From: an uncultured archaeon
Lineage (GTDB): Archaea; Halobacteriota; Methanosarcinia; Methanosarcinales; Methanoperedenaceae
Assembly (NCBI GenBank): GCA_902384525.1
Contig: CABMCA010000097.1
Location: 1-64,000, forward strand
Length of the DNA stretch: 64,000 nt
Reading direction: 5' to 3'
A program made the position numbers and the translations under genes. Under the pieces are notes generated by a model that saw only the letters and a program-made list of their open reading frames with translations, did not search any database and was not told the DNA's origin. Of the stretch, positions 8,107 to 17,394 are shown in pieces; position 1 is the stretch's first letter, and every line of letters starts with the position of its first letter.

Positions 8107-8355
8107 TTATTTTTTATTTGATTCTTTCAATACCGAATCTAAGAAGCTCTGATCTACCCATGAGTCCCAATTCACTTTTCCATCCAGTAGATTATTATCA
8201 TTCATGAATTCCTCTTCGTCTTTAAAACTCCGGATCGCTTTATCTGTAAGTTCCGGATTCACATAGAATTACTGAAAATAACAAAGTCAATATCCTCAGA
8301 CTTTTCTTTGAGTGGCCAAATGTTCACCTTTGTTCCAAATTTGAACGGTGGTACC
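8107..8355 (-). pseudogene. frameshifted gene remnant
   Basis: On the minus strand a fragment reads KFGTKVNIWPLKEKSEDIDF then VIFSNSM and a stop; one base later a second frame continues PELTDKAIRSFKDEEEFMND ... WDSWVDQSFLDSVL ... to TAA at 8107-8109. The two parts look like one protein broken by a frameshift, and the upstream end is cut by a stop near 8355, beyond which no frame continues. Family not recognised. The 8029-8362 gap contains nothing else. Confidence 0.45.
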
Positions 8356-8362
8356 TATTTCC

Positions 8363-9109
8363 TTATACCCTCACCCTCTCCCCACACTCATTTCTCCTGT
8401 AAACCCCGAACTCGCTGTTCTTTAAAACCTCCCCTCCGAACACAGGCCCATCCTTGCATACACGCAGGCCATCCACACAGCATGCCCCACAAATCCCGAT
8501 GCCGCATTTGATATAGCGGTGGAGGCTGAATTGTGCTTTTCCAGGCTCGACTTTATCAAGGACTTTTTTCATCATGATTTCAGGGCCGCAGCAATATATC
8601 CGGTCATAACTTTCCTGCTCCGGGATCAATTGGGTCACATATCCATGTATTCCTTCTGATCCGTCATCTGTCGCGATCATCACCGATCCTGCGGCTTCAA
8701 AGCGTTCCCTGAATACCAGTTCTTCCTTTGTTTTTGCGCCAAGTAGCGTTGTGACTTTTATTCCCTGTGAACTTGCTTTTTCAGCAAGAGGCGAAAGCGG
8801 TGCAGCCCCAACCCCGCCTGCAATCAGCAAAATATGATCTCCCTTTAATTCAAAGCCGTTACCAGAAGGTCCGCGGATGCCAATTGAGTCGCCTTCACCA
8901 AGTTTGAACAATGCTGATGTTGCAGTCCCTACTTTCTGGACAGTTATCGCATTATTATATGAGAGCGCCATCGGGATTTCATCCACACCGCGTATCCACG
9001 CCATCACGAACTGGCCAGGCTCCGGTTTAAAAGAAGTGTCAAAGAAAAAAGTCCTTACCGTTGGCGTTTCTTCCACTACCTTTGTTATCACGGCATTCAC
9101 AGGTTTCAT
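8363..9109 (-). CDS. pyrK: dihydroorotate dehydrogenase electron-transfer subunit
   Basis: A 248-residue ferredoxin-reductase-like protein that passes electrons from PyrD-bound FMN to NAD via FAD and a [2Fe-2S] cluster. Visible: an N-terminal FAD-binding barrel with a [11 protein letters not shown] motif, nucleotide-binding [15 protein letters not shown] near residue 96, CCGPEIM, and the cluster ligands in [17 protein letters not shown] towards the C-terminus. Its ATG overlaps the pyrD stop (ATGA), so the pair is one unit, as is usual for class 1B DHODH. Length normal. Confidence 0.93.
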   Translation of the reverse strand: MKPVNAVITKVVEETPTVRTFFFDTSFKPEPGQFVMAWIRGVDEIPMALSYNNAITVQKVGTATSALFKLGEGDSIGIRGPSGNGFELKGDHILLIAGGVGAAPLSPLAEKASSQGIKVTTLLGAKTKEELVFRERFEAAGSVMIATDDGSEGIHGYVTQLIPEQESYDRIYCCGPEIMMKKVLDKVEPGKAQFSLHRYIKCGIGICGACCVDGLRVCKDGPVFGGEVLKNSEFGVYRRNECGERVRV

Positions 9110-9996
9110 ATTTTATGCGCCATCCCATAGATTTCATTGAATGTCCATTCTTTTTCCGCCAGGAATGCTTCCATATCCTTTGATATATATTTGAAAATAT
9201 TGATGTTATTCCCGACAGCAGAGCCAATTTCGACTGCAAGGGCTCCTGCCATTATGAATTCCACTGCATCCTTCCAGTCAGATATCCCGCCAACGCCAAT
9301 CACGGGTATATCAAGAGCATCATAAAGATCATAAACACACTTTATTGCAGCTGGCTTTATTGCGCGCCCGGAAAGTCCCCCGAACCTGTTTCCCAGTACA
9401 GGATAACCACTTTCGATATCTATTGCCATCCCCCTCACAGTATTTATCGCAACAACTGCATCAGCCCCCCCTCTCTGGGCTGCCAGTCCAATAATTTTTA
9501 TATCTGTGACATTGGGCGTTAATTTTACCCAGACCGGCGCATCAGTTGCAGTTTTTACTGCCGCCGTGATATCTTCCACAAGAGCCGGGTCCGTACCGAT
9601 ATCGGCGCCAAACCCGTGAGCATGCGGACAGCTTACGTTCAGCTCAAACGCATCAGCATCCAGTGTTCCTGCTATTTCTAAAAAATCAAGAGCGCATCCC
9701 CCGAAAATACTTGCGATTACGGGCACACCCGAATCCTGCGCAATATCAATTTCCTGCTGGAAATTCTTATAAGAAGGATTTGGAAGACCCATTGCGTTCA
9801 GGTAACCGCAATCAACTTCAACCATGCTCGGATTAGCGTGCCCGGTTTTTGGCTCGACCCCCAGGGATTTTGTGACGACTGCGGCTGCTCCATTATCCGC
9901 GATCCGCTTTAGTGAGCTGCCTGTTGTCCCCATGACCCCTGCTGCAAGAAGTAGCGGATTTTTTAGTTTCAGTCCTGTTAGAGTTAGTGAGAGCAT
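9106..9996 (-). CDS. pyrD: dihydroorotate dehydrogenase class 1B catalytic subunit
   Basis: A 296-residue FMN TIM-barrel enzyme oxidising dihydroorotate to orotate in pyrimidine synthesis. Family marks: the early [31 protein letters not shown] carrying the active-site Cys typical of class 1[23 protein letters not shown], and the phosphate-binding [19 protein letters not shown]. It precedes pyrK with a 4-base overlap. The start at 9996 begins [20 protein letters not shown], the normal family N-terminus. Confidence 0.95.
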   Translation of the reverse strand: MLSLTLTGLKLKNPLLLAAGVMGTTGSSLKRIADNGAAAVVTKSLGVEPKTGHANPSMVEVDCGYLNAMGLPNPSYKNFQQEIDIAQDSGVPVIASIFGGCALDFLEIAGTLDADAFELNVSCPHAHGFGADIGTDPALVEDITAAVKTATDAPVWVKLTPNVTDIKIIGLAAQRGGADAVVAINTVRGMAIDIESGYPVLGNRFGGLSGRAIKPAAIKCVYDLYDALDIPVIGVGGISDWKDAVEFIMAGALAVEIGSAVGNNINIFKYISKDMEAFLAEKEWTFNEIYGMAHKI

Positions 9997-10097
9997 CAGG
10001 GCTATCCATGTTAAGACCGTACTTAGCTTTTTTTATTTGACTCACACATATTTTAAGGCCATGAAATTGATATCTATGTTCATTAAAATTATATAAT

Positions 10098-10889
10098 GTG
10101 AAAAACAATATCAAATACATAATAATTTTAGTCATATTAACATTTATCATTAACCAGGTATCTGCCGCTGAAGTAAAGATCAGTCCAGTGAACCAGACAG
10201 TAATTCAAGGTGACATATTTAATTTGAATGTATCTATTGACCCTTCTGGTGCAGAAATTGCCGGTTGGCAGTTAAATGTCGAATTTAACAATTCCATGCT
10301 TTCCTTAAATAATGTCATAGAAGGAGAGTTTTTTAAACAAACCGGAGCCGGTACATTATTCAACAAGGTTATATTAAATAATTCAGATGTTACATCAATA
10401 AATGTTTACAGCGCTATTCTTGGTCCTTATAAAGTATCCACTCCCGGAACATTTATGATTATCAACTTTACTACTATAGGTTCGCAAGAACAGACCGGAA
10501 TATATCTTTCCAATGTACAGATTGTTGATCAGGCCGGGAATTACGTACCTGTTAATGTAATTAATGGAAGTGTAAATATCAACAGATTTTCTAATATACT
10601 TCCATTGGTGAGATATATCAATGGTACAGTACTTGACAGCGTCACTAAAGCAGGTATCATCGGTGTGAACATATTCACCAACACCAGCATTTCAACAACT
10701 ACTGATGCATCAGGATTCTATTCGCTTGCTGTTCCTGATGGTACATATGATCTTACGGTTGAATCCGGTCCGAAATATTATTCGAATAGTACCACAATCT
10801 CAACAACTTCAAGCGCTGTTGTTATGCAGGATATTGAACTTGTTAAGAAGCCGACAGGAACTATAACCGGAGTTGTTACACATAATTAA
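10098..10889 (+). CDS. secreted cohesin-domain protein
   Basis: GTG start (the overlapping ATG at 10096 reads straight into a stop). Signal peptide of about 23 residues (KYIIILVILTFIINQVSAAE), then a cohesin-like domain at about 25-160: VKISPVNQTVIQGDIFNLNV, GWQLNVEFNNSMLSL, and IYLSNVQIVDQAGNYVPV match the cohesin beta-sandwich. Residues about 175-245 form a carboxypeptidase-regulatory-like fold (GTVLDSVTKAGIIGVNIFTN). The end, GTITGVVTHN, looks like the beginning of another such repeat and stops abruptly, so the protein may be truncated. Cohesins bind dockerins; a dockerin protein is encoded at 34239-35552. Confidence 0.8.
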   Translation: MKNNIKYIIILVILTFIINQVSAAEVKISPVNQTVIQGDIFNLNVSIDPSGAEIAGWQLNVEFNNSMLSLNNVIEGEFFKQTGAGTLFNKVILNNSDVTSINVYSAILGPYKVSTPGTFMIINFTTIGSQEQTGIYLSNVQIVDQAGNYVPVNVINGSVNINRFSNILPLVRYINGTVLDSVTKAGIIGVNIFTNTSISTTTDASGFYSLAVPDGTYDLTVESGPKYYSNSTTISTTSSAVVMQDIELVKKPTGTITGVVTHN

Positions 10890-10933
10890 CGATGGAACGG
10901 AACAAGAGCCTGGGCGCGATTTGATGTTGATGT

Positions 10934-11140
10934 TTACCATCCTCGCTCAAGCTGGATCGCCTTTGGCATGCAGTATGTTATGCATGTTGTGCATCCGATA
11001 CAGAAACTTTTATCCACGACTTCTGCCACAGTTTTACCATTTTTCTCAACAAGCCTGTAAATCCTTGGCCCTTTCGGGCAAACCCTTATACATTCCCCGC
11101 ATCCTGTGCATTTTTCATCATCAATGAATATATCTATCAT
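10934..11140 (-). CDS. 2[4Fe-4S] ferredoxin
   Basis: A 68-residue bacterial-type ferredoxin with two cluster motifs, [12 protein letters not shown] and [13 protein letters not shown], separated by about 25 residues. It carries low-potential electrons in the cytoplasm. The frame is open to 11155 (MCLENM...), but the start [10 protein letters not shown] at 11140 is favoured, preceded by GGAA and matching the usual ferredoxin N-terminus. It is divergent from aroC across a short AT-rich promoter region. The partner enzyme is not evident here. Confidence 0.88.
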   Translation of the reverse strand: MIDIFIDDEKCTGCGECIRVCPKGPRIYRLVEKNGKTVAEVVDKSFCIGCTTCITYCMPKAIQLERGW

Positions 11141-11151
11141 GTTTTCCAAAC

Positions 11152-11162
11152 ACATATATAAA
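11152..11162 (+). promoter_or_regulatory. aroC TATA box
   Basis: CATATATAAAC, centred about 28 bases before the aroC ATG, consistent with an archaeal TATA box and a nearly leaderless transcript. Confidence 0.5.
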
Positions 11163-11184
11163 CAATAATACTAAATTAAAGCGC

Positions 11185-12291
11185 ATGTCTGGAAATACTT
11201 TTGGTACACTTTTTCGGATGACAACATGGGGTGAGAGCCACGGCCCTGCCGTAGGTGTTGTCGTTGACGGCTGCCCCGCCGGCCTTTTACTTGATGAGTC
11301 TGATATCCAGAAGGAATTAAACCGCAGGCGTCCAGGGCAAAGCGGTATAACAACCCCGCGCAAAGAAGATGATAAAGCAGAGATATTATCAGGAATATTT
11401 CTGGGGCATACCACAGGGGCGCCGATATCGATACTTGTGCGAAATAATGATGTCGATTCAAGCAAATATGAGGCTCTTCGTGATACTCCGCGGCCGGGAC
11501 ATGCGGATCTTACTTATGAATTAAAGTATGGATCCCGCGATTGGCGAGGAGGAGGAAGGTCATCAGCGCGTGAAACAATAGGACGTGTTGCAGCCGGCGC
11601 CATTGCAAAGAAAATCCTTGGTATGAATGGCGTTGAAGTGTTAGGTCATGTAGTTGAAATCGGGGGTATTCGCGCAAAGACTGTGGATGTTGAACAAATC
11701 CGTGAAAATACGGAGAAAAACCCTGTCAGGTGTGCGGATATGGATGCTGCATTGCAAATGGAAGCAATGATCCATGCCGCCAGAAGCGAAGGCGATAGTG
11801 TAGGCGGGATCGTTGAAATTATTGGCCTTGGAGTCCCTTCTGGCGTGGGTGAGTCGGTATTTGATAAGCTCAGCGCTGAACTTGCAAAGGGATTAATGAG
11901 CATAGGCGCTGTGAAAGGCATAGAAATAGGCATGGGATTTAAGAGTTCAATTATGAGAGGCAGCCAGATGAATGATCCGATCGGAATGCAGGATGGTAAA
12001 CCAAAGCCTCTTACAAATAATGCAGGCGGTATCCTTGGAGGCATCAGCAATGGTGAACCAATAATTTGCAGGATCGCAGTAAAGCCCACGCCATCGATCT
12101 CAAAAGAACAGTGCACAGTAGACCTTAAGGCTATGAAGGATACCCGGATAAAGATAACAGGCCGCCATGACCCATCCATCCCGCCGCGCATAGTGCCAGT
12201 CGCTGAGGCGATGATGGCGCTTGTGCTTGTTGATATGATGATGAGAGGCGGGTTCATAAGAACATCAATTGTAGGAGATATCTATTCATGA
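11185..12291 (+). CDS. aroC: chorismate synthase
   Basis: A 368-residue FMN-dependent enzyme converting EPSP to chorismate, the last step of the shikimate pathway. Clear signatures: [18 protein letters not shown] near the N-terminus, [37 protein letters not shown], and the late [19 protein letters not shown]. First gene of an overlapping operon: its TGA overlaps the sepS ATG (ATGA). A TATA box lies about 28 bases upstream. Confidence 0.97.
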   Translation: MSGNTFGTLFRMTTWGESHGPAVGVVVDGCPAGLLLDESDIQKELNRRRPGQSGITTPRKEDDKAEILSGIFLGHTTGAPISILVRNNDVDSSKYEALRDTPRPGHADLTYELKYGSRDWRGGGRSSARETIGRVAAGAIAKKILGMNGVEVLGHVVEIGGIRAKTVDVEQIRENTEKNPVRCADMDAALQMEAMIHAARSEGDSVGGIVEIIGLGVPSGVGESVFDKLSAELAKGLMSIGAVKGIEIGMGFKSSIMRGSQMNDPIGMQDGKPKPLTNNAGGILGGISNGEPIICRIAVKPTPSISKEQCTVDLKAMKDTRIKITGRHDPSIPPRIVPVAEAMMALVLVDMMMRGGFIRTSIVGDIYS

Positions 12292-13904
12292 AATTCAATC
12301 CCGATGAGATAAAAGAAGCAACAAAAAGAGATTTTGACGCAGCCTGGAACGAAGGAAAAAAATACGTTCCAACCCTTGGCATCAATGAAAAATACCCGCG
12401 CATGTCCCTGAAATACGGTAAACCGCATCCTGTTTTTGACACCATCCAGCGCCTTCGCGATGCCTATATGAGAATGGGTTTTGAAGAATTCATGAACCCT
12501 ATCATAGTGGAAGACAGGGATATCCATAAACAGTTCGGATACGAAGCTCTTGCAGTTCTTGACCGCTGCTTTTACATCGGTGGCCTCCCAAGACCAAACG
12601 TGGGAATATCCGATGAAAGAATAATCCAGATAAAAAATATCCTGGGAGACATTGGTGATGAGGGCGTTGAAAAGATAAGGCTGATCCTTCATTCCTACAA
12701 GAAAGGTGAAATTGAAGGTGATGACCTTGTTCCCGAAATGGCCTCAGGATTAAAAGTTGCGGATTCCAAAGTTGCCGTAATGATAGACCATGTATTCCCT
12801 GAATTCAAGTCACTTGTTCCCGTATCTTCACAGAATACACTTCGAAGCCATATGACGTCAGGCTGGTTCATAAGTCTTGGCGAAATGTATGAGTACCGGA
12901 AAGTGCCGCTCCGGCTTTTTTCCGTGGACAGGGTATTCAGGCGCGAGCAGGCCGAAGATGCCACACGACTTATGGCATATTATTCGGCATCATGTGTCAT
13001 TATGGATGAGAATGTCAGCGTAGAGGATGGAAAGGCTGTGGCTGCGGGGCTTCTGTCTCAATTTGGTTTTTCTAATTTCACTTTCAGGCCCGATGAGAAG
13101 CGGAGTAAATATTATGTGCCTGATACCCAGACCGAAGTTTTTGCCTATCATCCGAAGCTTGTGGGTTCAAAGACAAAATACAAGGACGGCTGGGTTGAAG
13201 TCGCAACATTCGGGATTTATTCGCCATCTGCCCTCTCACAGTACAATATACCATATCCTGTGATGAACCTGGGGATGGGGGTTGAGCGCCTCGCAATGAT
13301 ACTGCATGATTCTACGGATGTCCGCGCTTTGACATATCCGCAGTTCCAGTACAAGACCAATTGGGTCATGTCAGATAGCGAAATAGCATCAATGATATTT
13401 GTCGAAGATGTGCCTGTTACTGAAACAGGAAAAGAGATACAGGCTGCGATCGTCAGGACTTGTGAGCAGTATGGGAATACCGTAAGCCCCTGTGAACTCA
13501 CGGCATGGGAAGGGGAGTTGTCAGGGAAGAATATCCTGGTCAAGGTCATTGAGCCCGAGGAAAATACAAAGCTGTGTGGACCTGCTGCGATGAACGAGGT
13601 CATTTCTTACAGGAACGACATACTTGGACTGCCCAGGACTTCAAAGTGGAGTGAGGCATTCAAGAACGGTGTCAGTTCCGGCATAAGATATATTGATGCA
13701 TTCGCGGCACGCTGCGCAAAAGAGATAGAGGAAGCTGCAAAGAATGGAAGCGGCTGCGAAATAAGAGCCAGGATCATCAAAGTGCCCTCGGAGATCAATA
13801 TCATGATAGATCCCATAGTACAGCGGTATATCACAGGATTACAGAAAAAAATAGATACAAGAGGACCTGTATTTACAACTGTCAGGATGGAGATCGTATC
13901 TTGA
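12288..13904 (+). CDS. sepS: O-phosphoserine--tRNA(Cys) ligase (SepRS)
   Basis: A 538-residue class II synthetase that charges tRNA-Cys with O-phosphoserine, later converted to Cys by SepCysS; found in methanogens and relatives. Visible: N-terminal [20 protein letters not shown], typical of SepRS; class II motif 2 around [20 protein letters not shown]; motif 3 around [16 protein letters not shown]. Length matches the family. Coupled by ATGA to aroC and by TTGA to the next gene. Its place among aromatic biosynthesis genes is unexpected. SepCysS is not in the window. Confidence 0.96.
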   Translation: MKFNPDEIKEATKRDFDAAWNEGKKYVPTLGINEKYPRMSLKYGKPHPVFDTIQRLRDAYMRMGFEEFMNPIIVEDRDIHKQFGYEALAVLDRCFYIGGLPRPNVGISDERIIQIKNILGDIGDEGVEKIRLILHSYKKGEIEGDDLVPEMASGLKVADSKVAVMIDHVFPEFKSLVPVSSQNTLRSHMTSGWFISLGEMYEYRKVPLRLFSVDRVFRREQAEDATRLMAYYSASCVIMDENVSVEDGKAVAAGLLSQFGFSNFTFRPDEKRSKYYVPDTQTEVFAYHPKLVGSKTKYKDGWVEVATFGIYSPSALSQYNIPYPVMNLGMGVERLAMILHDSTDVRALTYPQFQYKTNWVMSDSEIASMIFVEDVPVTETGKEIQAAIVRTCEQYGNTVSPCELTAWEGELSGKNILVKVIEPEENTKLCGPAAMNEVISYRNDILGLPRTSKWSEAFKNGVSSGIRYIDAFAARCAKEIEEAAKNGSGCEIRARIIKVPSEINIMIDPIVQRYITGLQKKIDTRGPVFTTVRMEIVS

Positions 13905-14461
13905 AATTAAGAGCTGAACCTTATACTTTAGAGTTACGTCATGATATGAAGGATTCAGAACAGGATTTGCGGCGCAATTTAAATCTTGATTGGTGCGATG
14001 CAGTATTATTTAATGTTGTTGCGATGGAGAATAAACAACTAAAAGAATATGATGCTATTCTATGGAACGAGAAAGAAAAAGCTATTTTATTCATAGAATA
14101 TAAAAACACGATTTCAAGTTACCAAGATTTAAGAAAACGGGATGCACAGCAGAAAAAAGCTTATGCTCACAACATAGCAAGAGCATTCGGTTTTTCAAAA
14201 TATAATTTTGTCATTACAGTCAATGGTATCGAACCGAACCTAGAAAAAGAAAAGGGGGAGGCTGATGTTATTTCGATTAAAAAACTAAGAGAATATATGA
14301 TTGACCCAGAATCATTCGAATCCACTCTAATCGAACTTGATTATGTAAATAGGCTATTAAATAAATATGATCGCGAAGAAAATATTGTTGATTTAAAGAA
14401 AGAACAAGTTATTATAGAATTAAAAGATTTACGTAGCATGATTGAGCAGGTGAATAAATGA
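13901..14461 (+). CDS. putative PD-(D/E)xK nuclease-like protein
   Basis: Not a recognised family. A 186-residue protein with TTG start overlapping the sepS stop (TTGA) and ending in ATGA overlap with aroK. Around residues 50-72, EYDAILWNEKEKAILFIEYK has the spacing of a PD-(D/E)xK nuclease core (D, then E-x-K on the next strand), followed by a Lys/Arg/Gln-rich helix (RKRDAQQKKAYAHNIARAFG). The C-terminal 50 residues are charged and helical. Base composition is more AT-rich than its neighbours, suggesting insertion into the aro operon. The nuclease assignment is inference from motif spacing. Confidence 0.6.
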   Translation: MKLRAEPYTLELRHDMKDSEQDLRRNLNLDWCDAVLFNVVAMENKQLKEYDAILWNEKEKAILFIEYKNTISSYQDLRKRDAQQKKAYAHNIARAFGFSKYNFVITVNGIEPNLEKEKGEADVISIKKLREYMIDPESFESTLIELDYVNRLLNKYDREENIVDLKKEQVIIELKDLRSMIEQVNK

Positions 14462-15309
14462 AGCAAGCTGGATATGCTTACGCATATGGAGCAGGAACAA
14501 TAATCAACGCTATTTCCACATGGAAAGGCGCTGCATTTGGTATTGACTTAAAAACCGAAGCTGAGGTAATACTTACCGATGGTAAGAAAATAACCGGCTA
14601 CATGGAAGAAGGCGGGGACACAACCCTTATCGAGCGCAGTGTTGAACTTACACTTTCGCGCTTTGGTTCTAAAACCGGTGCCAAAGTGGCAACAAAATCC
14701 CAGATACCCATAGCAAGCGGGCTTAAGAGCTCAAGTGCAGCCGCAAATGCAACTGTTCTTGCCACTCTTGATGCGCTTGGCGAAAAGCTTGAACCTCTCG
14801 AAGTGATCAAAATTGGTGTGCAGGCCGCGCTTGATGCCAAAGTCACCATAACAGGGGCTTTTGACGATGCCTGCGCCTCTATGCTTGGTGGATTCGTGAT
14901 AACCGACAATAAGAAGAAAGAGCTCATCAAAAGAGAAGAGCGGGATTCACAGGTGCTGATACTGGCCCCCGAAAAAAAAGTGTTAAGCTCCGGGACAAAT
15001 GTATTGCGTTCACGGCTTATTGTCTAGTGGGTGGAAATGGCATATAAGGAAGCAATTGCGGGAAATTACGAGAAGGCCATGACCCTGAACGGTTTCCTGT
15101 ACTGCGCAGCCCTGGGATTTAGCACTGATCCCATGATGATGGCGCTTGAATTGGGTATTGATGGAGTAAGCTTATCAGGGACAGGACCTGCCTACACCGC
15201 ACTTGGAAGTCCTGAGTTGCTTGATAAGCTTGAACCCGTATGGGAGCGATTTGGCGGAAAAGTGATAAGGACTAAAGTCAATAATAGCGGTGGAAAAGCA
15301 TGCTGCTAA
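14458..15309 (+). CDS. aroK: archaeal shikimate kinase, interrupted by in-frame amber codon
   Basis: GHMP-family shikimate kinase converting shikimate to shikimate 3-phosphate. The first part (189 codons) has GAGTIINAISTWKGAAFGID and the ATP loop PIASGLKSSSAAANA at about 83-97. A TAG at 15025-15027 follows LRSRLIV; TGG GTG GAA ATG then continues in the same frame with the second half, including ALNGFLYC-like TLNGFLYCAALGF and GVSLSGTGPAYTALG. Read through, the protein is about 283 residues, normal for the family. Possibilities: nonsense mutation or sequencing error, reinitiation at GTG 15031, or pyrrolysine insertion. TAG is an ordinary stop in at least five other genes here. Confidence 0.88.
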
Positions 15310-15584
15310 TAGAAATAAGGGCAAAGATAGAAAAAATCGATGCACAGATATTGAGTCTTATCGACCAGCGAACTGCCCTTGCAAAGGATGTGCTTGATGC
15401 AAAAAAGGCAGAGTGTAAGCCGATCAATGATGTTGATCAAAACAAAGTGGTGCTGGAAAGGGTAGCGAACCTGGCGACTGAGAGGGGATTGGATGGGGAA
15501 GAAGTAAAAAAGATATTTGAGATATTGATCCGTATGAATATCGAGCGCCAGCATGGGATGAGAGGGGAAGGGAATTTGCCGTGA
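15300..15584 (+). CDS. aroQ: chorismate mutase, AroQ type
   Basis: A 94-residue all-helical chorismate mutase converting chorismate to prephenate. The N-terminal helix IRAKIEKIDAQILSLIDQRT carries the conserved Arg and the LIDQR pattern, and RTALAKDVLDAKK holds the next Arg/Lys pair; the C-terminal IERQHGMRGEGNLP is also typical. The ATG at 15300 lies 10 bases inside the end of aroK, so it is the last gene of the aroC-sepS-aroK-aroQ operon. Confidence 0.9.
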   Translation: MLLIEIRAKIEKIDAQILSLIDQRTALAKDVLDAKKAECKPINDVDQNKVVLERVANLATERGLDGEEVKKIFEILIRMNIERQHGMRGEGNLP

Positions 15585-15615
15585 TTATCCATGCACTATA
15601 AAATCAAACTCTTTC

Positions 15616-16974
15616 CTAATTCCTCATGCTCGTAACAGGGCTTGGCATCCTTCCGCCTCGCAGGATAAAATCATGCGAACTGAAAGTGCTAATGTTCATC
15701 ACATAGGTCTCACCCAGAAGACCGCCAAAATTTACATAATCTCCTGCCTTCTTTCCCGGAACCGGAATTAACCTTACCCCGGTCGTCTTGTTATTGACCA
15801 CTCCTATCGCATGTTCATCTGCAATAATTGCTGATATTGTCTCTGCCTTTGTATCCCCGGGAATTGCGATCATATCAAGCCCGACAGAGCAAACTGCTGT
15901 CAGCGCCTCAAGCTTCTCGATTGAAAGCGCGCCAACCTTTACCGCCTCGTTCATGCAGGAATCCTCACTGACCGGGATGAAAGTGCCGCTTAAACCGCCA
16001 ACGTTCCCTGAGGCCATAGCGCCGCCTTTTTTCACTGCATCGATAAGAAGAGCAAGTGCAGCAGTGCTTCCCGGCGCTCCCATTTTCTCAACACCCATCA
16101 TTTCCACTATTCCTGCCACCGAATCTCCTACCTTTGTAGTTGAGGCAAGCGAGATATCCACGATCCCGAAAGGTACAGAAAGATTTTGCGCAAGTTCTCT
16201 TCCAATCAGCTCCCCGGCTCTTGTTATTTTAAATGTTGTCCGCTTTATGATCTCAGAAAGCTCGGTAAGGTCGCAGTCCCTGTTCTTTTCGACAACGCTT
16301 CGGACAACGCCAGGGCCGCTTATCCCGATATTTAGCGAAAAATCAGGTTCGCCCACACCATGGAAAGCCCCTGCCATGAATGGATTATCCTCAGGCGCAT
16401 TTGCAAAAACCACGAATTTGGCGCATCCGATGCCGTTCTCAGTTCTTTTTGCTGTTTCTTTTAAGATTTTCCCCAGCCTTATCACAGCATCCATATTCAT
16501 ACCCGAAACAGTTGAAGCCACGTTCAGGAAAGCACATACCCTATCCGTACTTGAGAGGACTTCAGGGAGCGAGTTTATGAGCCGCTCATCCGCCCGTGTC
16601 ATGCCTTTCTGGACAAGCGCGCCGAAGCCTCCGATAAAATCAATTCCCACATCCTTTGATGCTTTATCAAGGGTCTTTGCGATCTGATGAGGAGCATCAG
16701 ACTCGGCGCATGCTTCAATGATAAGTGAGACTGGAGTTACTGATATCCTTTTATTGATAATGGGAATACCGTATTTATCTTCAAGTTCCTGTGCTTCAAG
16801 GATAAGTCTTCGTCCATAGCCAGACACCCTGTCATATACGTTTTCCTTGAAAATATCAAGATCTGAATTGATACAATCCTTAAGGTTTATCCCCAGGGTC
16901 ACAGTCCTTATGTCAAAATTATGATAAAGGGTCATCTGGACTGTTTCCATTACTTCATCAAGAGAATATTCCAT
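15616..16974 (-). CDS. DUF711 / UPF0210 family protein
   Basis: A 452-residue member of UPF0210 (DUF711), a soluble family distantly like glycyl-radical enzyme folds, with no proven activity. Family-like segments include RTVTLGINLKDC, GFGALVQKGMT, LNIGISGPGVVRSVVE, GGAMASGNVGGLSGTFIPVSED and GLDMIAIPGDT. Length is right for the family. It follows an ACT-domain gene with a 3-base gap, the usual conserved pairing of UPF0210 and UPF0237, which suggests amino-acid-responsive control or a shared complex. Confidence 0.92.
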   Translation of the reverse strand: MEYSLDEVMETVQMTLYHNFDIRTVTLGINLKDCINSDLDIFKENVYDRVSGYGRRLILEAQELEDKYGIPIINKRISVTPVSLIIEACAESDAPHQIAKTLDKASKDVGIDFIGGFGALVQKGMTRADERLINSLPEVLSSTDRVCAFLNVASTVSGMNMDAVIRLGKILKETAKRTENGIGCAKFVVFANAPEDNPFMAGAFHGVGEPDFSLNIGISGPGVVRSVVEKNRDCDLTELSEIIKRTTFKITRAGELIGRELAQNLSVPFGIVDISLASTTKVGDSVAGIVEMMGVEKMGAPGSTAALALLIDAVKKGGAMASGNVGGLSGTFIPVSEDSCMNEAVKVGALSIEKLEALTAVCSVGLDMIAIPGDTKAETISAIIADEHAIGVVNNKTTGVRLIPVPGKKAGDYVNFGGLLGETYVMNISTFSSHDFILRGGRMPSPVTSMRN

Positions 16975-16977
16975 GTA

Positions 16978-17256
16978 CTACACCCTGTGCATGGTTTTGA
17001 AGATGTTCTCATGCTGGACCTGGATCTTTAAGTCCATCTCATCTTCTATTACTGAAAGTTCTTTTTTCAACTGGGTTATAGTGATAGGAGAATCAGTGAT
17101 ATCGGCAAGCAGTGTCATGACAAAATAGCCGCCCATTATTTTCTGATTTAAGTCTTCGATATTTATATTATGTGCAAAAACAGCATTTGAGATCCTCGCG
17201 ATTATTCCTTTCTGGTCTTTTCCGATCACTGTTATGAATACCTGTTCTTTTGTCAT
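16978..17256 (-). CDS. ACT-domain protein, UPF0237 family
   Basis: A 92-residue protein consisting of one ACT-like domain with a second half-domain: VFITVIGKDQKGIIARISNA opens the fold with the usual GIIARIS turn, followed by NINIEDLNQKIMGGYFVMTL. ACT domains bind amino acids and regulate enzymes. Placed directly upstream of the UPF0210 gene and presumably co-transcribed with it. No other domain. Confidence 0.9.
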   Translation of the reverse strand: MTKEQVFITVIGKDQKGIIARISNAVFAHNINIEDLNQKIMGGYFVMTLLADITDSPITITQLKKELSVIEDEMDLKIQVQHENIFKTMHRV

Positions 17257-17394
17257 TGAGCCCCTCTAAGATTTAACTTCAATACTAATGATCTTTTTGT
17301 CTGTCCCCCTCAGAAAAAACTATATAACATGAGGAATATCCATATATATCATGATCATAATTATTAGTTCATAATTATCATACGAGGGCTGTTT

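Noticed and set aside
10890-10933. Continuation of the cohesin gene after its stop
   Set aside because: The frame stays open after TAA but soon runs antisense through the ferredoxin gene and does not resemble the expected repeat; at most a trace of a truncated end.
14458-15309. General recoding of TAG as pyrrolysine in this organism
   Set aside because: At least five ordinary genes here (pstA, the genes ending at 28940 and 30381, the CYTH gene, proS) end in TAG at expected lengths; only the aroK codon remains a candidate.
15616-16974. Pyruvate formate-lyase-type glycyl-radical enzyme
   Set aside because: DUF711/UPF0210 pattern and length; no glycyl-radical loop near the C-terminus and no activating enzyme next to it.
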